NCBI GenBank assembly: GCA_021107945.1
Contig: JAIORV010000161.1
Span: 1 to 57,002, forward strand
Source: Vulcanimicrobiota bacterium
GTDB taxonomy: Bacteria; Vulcanimicrobiota; JAJTBE01
DNA: 57,002 bases
Direction of reading: 5' to 3'
Both the position numbers and the translations under genes were made by a program. Of the stretch, positions 27,541 through 34,049 are shown piece after piece. The notes under the pieces were generated by a model. That model made no database searches. It was not told the DNA's origin and saw only the letters and a program-made list of their open reading frames with translations. Every line of letters begins with the position of its first letter. Position 1 is the first letter of the stretch.

Positions 27541-28128
27541 TTAAATCTCGCTGCCACATTTTGAGCAGAATTTGCTTTCCGCAGGATTTTGATGGTTGCA
27601 GTCAGGGCAATAAAACGGTGGATAGTTGGGGGTAGCCTCCCTGTATTGATAAAAAATTTCAGGATACCTGTTTGACGGGATTTTAATTGTTATTGAATTG
27701 TCATCCATATGAGTGCATGAAATCGAATATTTCATATGATGAGCAATTAAATAATAGATAGGGATACCGATGAGAATAAGAATCCCCAGTAATCCCACAG
27801 CGTTTTGCTCCACTGCAAAAGCCCATATTATACCGACGAAGAGTAAAAAACACAAAAATCCCACGCCACATCCCATGGGAGTCAGTGTTTTATATTTCCC
27901 GTAGCATTCATCGCAAAGATGTAAGTTGACCACTTCTTCTTTTTTCAATGCATACATGAGTATCGCCAGGGGGATAATTCCACCAAGGAGTCCAATATAT
28001 ACCCAGGGCGGATAGTAAATTAAATTCTGATGTATCCTGTTTGTCGCTTGGCGTTCGGCGCATACCATACATTCGGGCGGGTAATAATCTGACCCCGCCT
28101 CAGTACGGTTCATGGTTATCTTTCCCAA
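27541..28128 (-). CDS. Zinc-ribbon membrane protein of unknown function
   Basis: This protein has about 195 residues. The N-terminus has PPECMVCAERQAT, paired with LHLCDECYGKY about 55 residues later, probably one zinc site. A membrane segment (VYIGLLGGIIPLAILMY) lies between, two more follow (VGFLCFLLFVGIIWAF, GLLGILILIGIPIYYLI), and the C-terminus is a zinc ribbon CPDCNHQNPAESKFCSKCG. Its function is unknown. I place the start at TTG 28128, because GGAGGTGACTTC stands directly before it; the ATG at 28164 has no such site. It is 49 bases upstream of rapZ, so it is probably the first gene of that operon. Confidence 0.75.
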   Translation of the reverse strand: MGKITMNRTEAGSDYYPPECMVCAERQATNRIHQNLIYYPPWVYIGLLGGIIPLAILMYALKKEEVVNLHLCDECYGKYKTLTPMGCGVGFLCFLLFVGIIWAFAVEQNAVGLLGILILIGIPIYYLIAHHMKYSISCTHMDDNSITIKIPSNRYPEIFYQYREATPNYPPFYCPDCNHQNPAESKFCSKCGSEI

Positions 28129-28315
28129 GAAGTCACCTCCCGGTTGAATGTCATTCTTATTCATTCAAATAAGACCACTCTATTTGATTAATTAACGAAT
28201 AATCATAATCCTGCCTGATTTGAGGTAAGCATTCAGGGACATTTAAAGGCGTGACATCTTGCCGGGAATATCAGGGCAATATTTTCTGGATCAACATTTA
28301 ACCTGAAGGAAAAAA

Positions 28316-28861
28316 ATGACATATATAAATCAAATTACGTTTATTTCATTTGACGCACCCACCGGTGTTATACATGCCGCTCAAAAGGAAGGCAAGCTGA
28401 TTTATGTTTTCCCCGGCGGCTCAGCTTCTCTTGTTGACGCAAAAAGACAAATGCTCTCGTGGATTCAAAAGAAATTCCCGGACTTCGGGGTGAAGGAATC
28501 AGGTAATGACGATCCTTATAATAAACTCCTGGAGGCTGCGGGGAATCAGATTCTTGAATATTTCAACGGCAAAAGAAAGCATTTCGATATTCCGTACGAA
28601 ATGACGGGAACCGATTTCCAGAAGTCCATATGGAGAGAGATTGAAAAAATTCCATATGGGAGTGTTATTTCCTACGGCGAGCTTGCGGTCAACGCGGGGA
28701 ATCCCGGGGCGGCAAGGGCGGCCGGGGGCGCATGTGGCAAGAACCACCTTCCGATAATAATTCCATGCCACAGGGTAATTGCCTCGGACGGCACATTGGG
28801 AGGATTCACGGGTGGACTAAATCTGAAAAGTTATCTATTAAAGATTGAAACTTCCGATTAA
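28316..28861 (+). CDS. ogt: Methylated-DNA-protein cysteine methyltransferase (Ogt type)
   Basis: This is a suicide DNA repair protein that moves the alkyl group of O6-alkylguanine to its own cysteine. The 181 residues hold a variable N-terminal domain (to about 85) and the conserved helix-turn-helix domain: GTDFQKSIWREIEKIPYGSVISYGELA, NPGAARAAGGACGKN, then the active site IIPCHRVIASDG and GGFTGGLNLKSYLL. The arginine-finger motif (RAAGGA) and PCHRV are intact. AAGGAAA precedes the ATG. It stands alone, with a repeat-filled region behind. The identification is firm, though the split between Ogt and Ada-C type is by length only. Confidence 0.95.
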   Translation: MTYINQITFISFDAPTGVIHAAQKEGKLIYVFPGGSASLVDAKRQMLSWIQKKFPDFGVKESGNDDPYNKLLEAAGNQILEYFNGKRKHFDIPYEMTGTDFQKSIWREIEKIPYGSVISYGELAVNAGNPGAARAAGGACGKNHLPIIIPCHRVIASDGTLGGFTGGLNLKSYLLKIETSD

Positions 28862-29098
28862 CCCGGATATTGTTTTTTAATTAAACGCAGAGATCGCGGA
28901 GGGCGCAGAGAATAAACATGGATAGATCTCTATAGTGAACGGGAAACGAGAAAAGGGAAGCGGGAAAAAAGGGAAACACCGGGATTTTGAGATTTTTCGA
29001 CACCCTCTTCTCCGGCCTCCGTTCTCCACTTTCCTCATTTCCTAATTTCCTTAGCGGCAAAACTCCCCGGTCCCTCGGCGGTAAAACTCCTCATTTCC
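28862..29098. repeat. Repeat-filled convergent gap
   Basis: AACGCAGAGATCGCGGAGG (28885 on) is followed by a homopurine block of GGGAAACGAGAAAAGGG-type words (28935-28980), then TTTCCTCATTTCCTAATTTCC and a doubled CGGCGGTAAAACTCC-like unit up to the hydrolase stop codon. No ORF with an RBS is seen. Confidence 0.6.
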
Positions 29099-30109
29099 TC
29101 ATCTCATGTTCGTTTTCAGAAACCGGAAAAACCTCTGCCAGGCAAGTTCGGTCTGTTGCTTTTCGAGTTTATCAACTTTTTTAAGATATGGCACATAAAT
29201 CAGGAACCCGTGGAGACAATGGGAATATATAATAACCTCCCATTTAACTTTTGTCTTCTTGAGAGCTTCCGCCGCGTAAAAAGCCTGCTCCTGGGGGACT
29301 ATTGTGTCTTTTGCGCCCTGTAGAATTAAAACCGGGCATTTTATATTTTTAACATAAGAGATACCGTTTCTGACAGCAAAATTCCTGGGTTTATCCCTGG
29401 GACCGTTCCCGTATGTCTTTATTGTGATTTTATCTTTGCCAAGCTTGTTGTTATCCTTGAGATATTTGTACCACTTATATATGTCCATTACTCCGTATGC
29501 GCATATCACCGCCCTTACACTGTGATTCTTCGAGGCGGCGATGAGTGAAATGAGCGCGCCATGCGAAGCTCCTGCAAGGGCAATTTTCTTCTTGTTAACC
29601 CATTTAAAATTAGACATAACTTTGATGGCGTTTAAAACATCGTTGACCTCGCCTTTTGCAACCTCAAGCTCTCCCTCGGAACGATCTCTTTTCTCCTTTG
29701 GCTTTTTTCTGTCCCTGTAAGAAGTAGGCTCACCCCGGTACGCCGGACAGAACACAGCATACCCCTTGTTGGCGATTCTCAAGCTTGATTTCTCGTGTGA
29801 CTCGGAAATACCGCTCATGCCGTCATGGTTGAAAATTACAACGGGAAGCTTCGTGCCTTTTTTGGCAGGAGGGATATACATCAATCCCTTTACTTTCAAG
29901 CCGTCGCTGTAATAAGTGATATTGAATATTTTTACCTTGCCTTTTTTACCCATATATTTCCTGGAGACGATAGAGCCGTCTGTTTTCTGCCCTGCAAATG
30001 CGGCACCGGTAAATTGGAGGAAAAACAGCAATAACAGGCATAGCAATTCTGTTATTATAGATTTTTTCATGGTTATACCGGTGTTTTTTCCTGGTGTAAT
30101 GTTTTTCAT
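29099..30109 (-). CDS. Secreted alpha/beta hydrolase (S9/dienelactone hydrolase-like)
   Basis: This exported alpha/beta hydrolase has 336 residues. The signal peptide starts near MKKSIITELLCLLLLF and ends at TGAAFAG. The nucleophile elbow is GASHG (IALAGASHGALISL, about residue 170). The Asp lies in VLILQGAKDTIVPQEQA and the His in HCLHGF near the C-terminus, giving a complete triad in the order of prolyl-oligopeptidase-like hydrolases. Acyl peptides or esters are possible substrates. The start is ATG 30109 because AAGGAGATTTGAA stands before it; the upstream ATG (30130) lacks an RBS. The predicted leader is long, with about 13 residues before the MKK. It is flanked by repeat-rich gaps. Confidence 0.85.
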   Translation of the reverse strand: MKNITPGKNTGITMKKSIITELLCLLLLFFLQFTGAAFAGQKTDGSIVSRKYMGKKGKVKIFNITYYSDGLKVKGLMYIPPAKKGTKLPVVIFNHDGMSGISESHEKSSLRIANKGYAVFCPAYRGEPTSYRDRKKPKEKRDRSEGELEVAKGEVNDVLNAIKVMSNFKWVNKKKIALAGASHGALISLIAASKNHSVRAVICAYGVMDIYKWYKYLKDNNKLGKDKITIKTYGNGPRDKPRNFAVRNGISYVKNIKCPVLILQGAKDTIVPQEQAFYAAEALKKTKVKWEVIIYSHCLHGFLIYVPYLKKVDKLEKQQTELAWQRFFRFLKTNMR

Positions 30110-30129
30110 TTCAAATCTCCTTGTTTTCA

Positions 30130-30275
30130 TTATTGGGAAGCCGCTGAAGCGGCTGAAATGCCAGGGGGAGTGGGTTTCCTTCGTTCCCCCCGGATAAATC
30201 TCATGGGAGGTTTAAAACCTCCGCTACCCGACCTCCGGGCTCCGTTTATCGGGACGAGGACGTCCCTCCTACAGA
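30130..30275. repeat. Composite of three compact hairpins
   Basis: AGCCGCT-GA-AGCGGCT (30139-30154) is followed by a GGGGGAGTGGG/TTCCCCCC part, then GGAGGTTT-A-AAACCTCC (30206-30222) followed by GCTACC, then GGGACG-AGGA-CGTCCC (30251-30266) followed by TCCTAC. The last two have GTAG at their 5-prime foot when read on the minus strand. The first half recurs, diverged, at 46011-46090. Confidence 0.8.
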
Positions 30276-30302
30276 TTCGCAGGATTGTAAGGAGGGCCCC
30301 GT

Positions 30303-30422
30303 ATGAGCGATTTTGGCGTATTTGAACTCCAATGCCACAAGGTCAAGAGAATTCACAAACTTTTCGACAAGGCGAACAATGCAGTCCCTTCAAATCTGAT
30401 CATCAAGAGTTTTTGGGAGTAA
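30303..30422 (+). CDS. Possible small protein of 39 residues
   Basis: This short frame starts at ATG 30303, with AAGGAGGG 5 bases before it, and encodes 39 residues (MSDFGVFELQCHKVKRIHKL, then a mixed polar tail ending SFWE). It is the only non-repeat part of a 469-base gap. The near-perfect ribosome binding site and the absence of repeat words in the frame argue for a real gene or the front part of a decayed one. There is no membrane segment and no known motif. Confidence 0.35.
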   Translation: MSDFGVFELQCHKVKRIHKLFDKANNAVPSNLIIKSFWE

Positions 30423-30578
30423 ACTCAATTGATTTCTGTTGATGCCACTTTGATAAGTCATATCTCAAACACATCTTTTCTTTAAAATAAATATTTAAAC
30501 CTGTAAAATGTATTCGACAATCCTGAAGAAAATCCTTCGGAGAAAAAAAAGTTTTTACACAGTCTGAGGAAACCCCTC

Positions 30579-33500
30579 CTACACGGATTTTGCCTTGTCA
30601 AGCCTATCCTTTACCAACTCGCATACGCTCCAATAAACCTCTTTTCGTTCTTCGTCGGTCAGGTTCAGGGTTTTGAATGCGATGTTGTCCAATGCCTTTC
30701 TGTCGGGAAGGGGATTGGGTTGTTGTTGGCGGATGGGGATTGAAATGTCAATTCCTGATTCAACAAAGAAGCTGCAGCTCTCTCTTTTCCTCATATTTTG
30801 CCATATTCTTTTTAATTCATTGTTATCTTCATTCGATATGACATTTTGTTTTATTGCAGGTATTTCTTTTATGACACAAACATTTGTATCGGCAACAGCC
30901 TGGGCGCCGGTTAATTCTCTGGTATTAAGCTCTATGAGTAATCTGACAAAGGAAGAATTCAGCAGGGCAATATTTTGTTCTATGCTGCTTCTTTGAAAGA
31001 ACTTAATTCCAAACAAACAACAATCTTCAAGAAAGCCATTCGCTTCGAACACGGGCATTCTTTCGCCTATTCTTCTTAATATGATTGCATCGCAAGCATC
31101 TTTATGTCCAACATCATACCATAGTTTTCGATTTTTCACAGATGATATATTTTGAAATTTGTTTTCTTCACCCCATTTGATGTAATTGTTGACACATTTT
31201 TTTTCGATATTTTCATTATTCTTAAATTTCAAAATATATGTGCTTAAATTCTCTCTTTTCAATAGTAAAATTGAACTGTTTTTGGCGCTCTTTATTATTG
31301 GAACTAAATACTCATCCTCAATCATCATCCCTACGGGCAAGCCTTCGTGTTTTGGTATCAGTTTCCAGTATCTTCCGTCGTCGGTTTTCTTTATATCAAA
31401 ATGCCTGCCGGGAAGGTAAAAGAATTCGTTGCAGCCGGTCGTAAAACCGCGGCGAATTTTCGCAATGTCGCCCAGTCTTACCAGTTTCTTCCTGCCTTTT
31501 TCCAGGATTGTAAAGAATATATCAGGCGCACGCAGATATTTTCCGCCCCATCTATCGCCGGCGAATTTGCCTGATTTGGGGACGCCTGTTTTCTTGCCTG
31601 AAACAAAAGCTTCCTTTTCGCTTTTTGAGGATAATTTTTTCTTTGTTTTTTTAGATTGAGATTGCTTCGTCGCTTCGCTCCTCGCAATGACATTCTCCTC
31701 TTCCGGGAATTCCCATCCTTCCAGCAACAATTCCTGTTGGGTCATAGGTACAACCCGGGCAATTGTGCTTTCCCCATCTTTTCCATATCCCATTTCCCGT
31801 TTCCCACTTTCCGCTTCCCTTTTCCCTTTTCCCATCTCCCACTTCCCGTTTCCCTCTTCCCGTTTCCCCTTTCCCTCTCTGAGATGCCCCCTGGATTTCA
31901 TCTTTTCGATTTCTTTTAAATTATCAAGGTTAATGACTTCCTCGAAAGGTTTCCTGAATTGAACAAACCGGGCGATATTTTTCAACGCTTCCTTTTCCCT
32001 GTAAACGGGGGCTGAGAATAAAGCTATGATGGTGTTTACATCAGCATGTGAGAAGCTCCTCTTTGCCGAGTTATCATATATGGCATGGATTCGGACATAT
32101 TTGAGAAGAAACTCCTGTAGGTTTTTACCATATCCCACATCAAGCCAGGAATTGGAAGTAATAAAGCAAAAGACGCCGTTTTTGTTGAGAAGGTGAAGCC
32201 CATTGAAATAAAAATAGATGTAGAGATCGCTCCTTTTTTCAATTTTATTTATCTGCCCGGGGTAAAGATGTTTTATTTTATTAATGATCCTATCCTTATA
32301 TTTCTTTTTGATATCCGTCGTTATTTTGGCTGAATCGAGTGACGGAGGGGCAATATTTTCCTGACGAACATAAGGGGGGTTGCCGATAACTACATCGAAG
32401 CCTTTCGTTTCGCCGGATAATATCTCTATGAATGCCGGGTCCAAAACTGCAAACCTATTCTGTGCTTTTTTGCATATGCCTAATCCGCCTATGTCTGCTG
32501 CAAGGAAATCGCCGACACTCAGATTAAAAGAAAAACTGGGCAGGAGTGGCTTTGATGAATGATGCTCTTCAAGTTCCAAATCGGTTTCGATAATGAGTTG
32601 AAGCCATAGGCGAAGTTCTGCGATATTCACAGCCCATTCCTTGATATCGATACCATATAATGATTTCCCAATGATACTTTTTTTGATGTTGAAGTCAGCA
32701 GGAGGCCCATTTTGACTATATGAATACGCCCTTTTAAGTAACCCGTAAAGAATATTGAGCATACCCACAAGGAAAGAGCCGCTACCGCATGCGGGGTCAA
32801 CAACTGTAATGTTCTCCAGCAATGTAATAATGCCGTTCCACAGTTTAATCTTGCTGATTTTTTCATCTATCTCATTAATACTGTCACCGGCGGCAAATAT
32901 AAAATCATAAAGAAGCTCTTTCCCATTCCCGTTCCCGCTTCCCGCCTCCCACTTCTCATTTCCCATATTGGTGAGATTGTTCCACAGATATTCCACCAGG
33001 GAGCGGCGGCACATGAAGTCGATTTCTGTTCTATCTGTGTAGAAAATCCCAGCCTTTGCCCTTTCGTCAGTGTCTTCTGAAATGTTAACCAGGGACTCAT
33101 AGACTCTTCCAATCATTTCCGGATCAACGGCAACCGCTGCATCAAGCGGCAATTCTTCCCTGATCGTGAAGTTATATCTCTCGAGGAATTCGAATATCGT
33201 GTCGAAAATCTCATCGGGAATCGTGAAATGTAGTCTGTTATCGAAATCATTTATTTTGAATAGCCTGCTGTTAAGGTATGGGGCGAGAATTATTGCAGAA
33301 CTTATTTTATCCGAAAAATAAGGGCGTTGACATCCTTTGACATTTCCGCAAAGAGCTTGAAAAAAGAGAACCGAGAGCCAATCTTCATAAAACGAGTCTG
33401 CTTCAATTTTGTTTGCCTTTTTTAATTTTTGGTATGTCCTGTAAAATTTAATTATGAATTTTTGATCCTTACCGAGCCATTCTTTTTTCTGTATGAAACA

Positions 33501-33665
33501 TAGGAACAAGAGTCGGCTTAATAACTGGTGTGAGAAATAATGCGCCCATTTAATATCGCCCGATTTTTCCCTGAATACTTTCTTCACATGGTTGAATATT
33601 TTTTCATATCCCCGGAAGAAGTCTTCCGAAAGTGTCTCATCCATGTTGATTCCTGGGGTGTTCAT
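30579..33665 (-). CDS. Eco57I-type N6-adenine DNA methyltransferase/restriction protein with repeat insertions
   Basis: This protein of about 1028 residues modifies adenine in DNA, or modifies and cuts. The N-terminal helical part (LSRLLFLCFIQKKEWLG) is common in large solitary Eco57I-like enzymes. Methyltransferase motif I is VVDPACGSGSFLVG (about residue 290) and motif IV is VVIGNPPYVRQ (about 425). The C-terminal third resembles a target-recognition domain (LVRLGDIAKIRRGFTTGCNE). No nuclease motif was seen. Three stretches inside the frame are dispersed repeats (32919-32967, 31779-31880, 31658-31691). ATG 33665 is chosen; 26 more in-frame residues upstream come from a repeat. No helicase or partner subunit is adjacent. 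It is intact and open, but could be a decaying gene. Confidence 0.88.
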   Translation of the reverse strand: MNTPGINMDETLSEDFFRGYEKIFNHVKKVFREKSGDIKWAHYFSHQLLSRLLFLCFIQKKEWLGKDQKFIIKFYRTYQKLKKANKIEADSFYEDWLSVLFFQALCGNVKGCQRPYFSDKISSAIILAPYLNSRLFKINDFDNRLHFTIPDEIFDTIFEFLERYNFTIREELPLDAAVAVDPEMIGRVYESLVNISEDTDERAKAGIFYTDRTEIDFMCRRSLVEYLWNNLTNMGNEKWEAGSGNGNGKELLYDFIFAAGDSINEIDEKISKIKLWNGIITLLENITVVDPACGSGSFLVGMLNILYGLLKRAYSYSQNGPPADFNIKKSIIGKSLYGIDIKEWAVNIAELRLWLQLIIETDLELEEHHSSKPLLPSFSFNLSVGDFLAADIGGLGICKKAQNRFAVLDPAFIEILSGETKGFDVVIGNPPYVRQENIAPPSLDSAKITTDIKKKYKDRIINKIKHLYPGQINKIEKRSDLYIYFYFNGLHLLNKNGVFCFITSNSWLDVGYGKNLQEFLLKYVRIHAIYDNSAKRSFSHADVNTIIALFSAPVYREKEALKNIARFVQFRKPFEEVINLDNLKEIEKMKSRGHLREGKGKREEGNGKWEMGKGKREAESGKREMGYGKDGESTIARVVPMTQQELLLEGWEFPEEENVIARSEATKQSQSKKTKKKLSSKSEKEAFVSGKKTGVPKSGKFAGDRWGGKYLRAPDIFFTILEKGRKKLVRLGDIAKIRRGFTTGCNEFFYLPGRHFDIKKTDDGRYWKLIPKHEGLPVGMMIEDEYLVPIIKSAKNSSILLLKRENLSTYILKFKNNENIEKKCVNNYIKWGEENKFQNISSVKNRKLWYDVGHKDACDAIILRRIGERMPVFEANGFLEDCCLFGIKFFQRSSIEQNIALLNSSFVRLLIELNTRELTGAQAVADTNVCVIKEIPAIKQNVISNEDNNELKRIWQNMRKRESCSFFVESGIDISIPIRQQQPNPLPDRKALDNIAFKTLNLTDEERKEVYWSVCELVKDRLDKAKSV
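31658..31691 (-). repeat. Dispersed repeat inside the methyltransferase frame (translates as VIARSEATKQS)
   Basis: This 34-base repeat runs from GAGATTGCTTCG to CTCGCAATGAC, with complementary ends ATTGC/GCAAT. It is a widespread bacterial dispersed repeat whose translation (VIARSEATKQS) often appears as an insert in annotated proteins. Here it lies in frame, between the methyltransferase core and the recognition domain. Confidence 0.85.
31779..31880 (-). repeat. Homopurine repeat block inside the methyltransferase frame
   Basis: About 100 bases of GGGAAG/GGGAAA words (read on the coding strand) are translated in frame into about 34 residues of Gly, Lys, Glu, Arg, Met and Trp (for example GKREEGNGKWEMGKGKRE). 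The same words fill intergenic gaps at 7795, 21521, 28935 and 37081. Confidence 0.85.
32919..32967 (-). repeat. Second homopurine repeat block inside the methyltransferase frame
   Basis: About 49 bases of the same GGGAA-type repeat, read in frame as NEKWEAGSGNGNGKE, lie just before methyltransferase motif I. Confidence 0.8.
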
Positions 33666-33689
33666 GATATCACATCCATATAGGCTGTA

Positions 33690-33783
33690 TCTAATAATTA
33701 TTATCCTTTTTGACCTGCGGCGAGACGCCGCAGCTACCGACATTGTTATATTATAATGGTGGGGGTGGCGTCTCGCCGCCCGG
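33690..33783. repeat. Second copy of the GCGGCGAGACGCCGC composite
   Basis: Same order and orientation as 21695-21824: CTAATAATTATTATCC, hairpin CTGCGGCG-AGA-CGCCGCAG (33715-33733) followed by CTACC, then GGTGGGGGTGGCGTCTCGCC. It lies directly upstream of the methyltransferase start, where its promoter should be. Confidence 0.85.
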
Positions 33784-33798
33784 ACAACGTATTTACTG

Positions 33799-33832
33799 AA
33801 ACAGGCGGAGGGTTAGCTCTCTCCGCCTGTTT
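33799..33832. terminator. Bidirectional hairpin terminator candidate downstream of ppdK
   Basis: A perfect 12-base-pair stem AAACAGGCGGAG / CTCCGCCTGTTT closes a 10-base loop. Being A-rich on the left and T-rich on the right on both strands, it could terminate in either direction. It most likely serves minus-strand ppdK, whose stop is at 34050. The T run is short (3 bases), so efficiency is uncertain. Confidence 0.55.
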
Positions 33833-33874
33833 ATGATCCTGTATTTTAATTGATTATATTCCAGGTATGTTTGT

Positions 33875-34023
33875 CGGGGCTGGAAGCCCCTCCCATATTA
33901 CCCAGTCTATATTATCGGGACGAGGACGTCCCTCCTACATTACCAATCTACATTATCGGGACGAGGACGTCCCTCCTACATTACCAATCTACATTATCGG
34001 GACGGGGACGTCCCTCCTGCATT
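33875..34023. repeat. Hairpin plus three tandem 41-base GGGACG units
   Basis: GGGGCT-GGA-AGCCCC (33876-33890) is followed by a tandem array with period 41 starting at 33911, 33952 and 33993. Each unit holds GGGACG-AGGA-CGTCCC (GGGA loop in the third) with tail TCCTAC or TCCTGC and the spacer ATTACCAATCTAC. It lies between the ppdK stop and the terminator hairpin. The whole unit is repeated, so it is not a CRISPR array. Confidence 0.9.
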
Positions 34024-34049
34024 ATCGGAGTTGCGAAGCCCCTCCTGCT

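Noticed and set aside
33665-33743. An N-terminal extension of 26 residues of the methyltransferase gene
   Set aside because: The extension is a translation of the GCGGCGAGACGCCGC repeat and has no RBS; ATG 33665 is a better start.
33911-34023. Regular repeat array that could be taken for a short CRISPR
   Set aside because: The whole 41-base unit including the spacer is repeated, the spacers are identical, and no cas gene is nearby.
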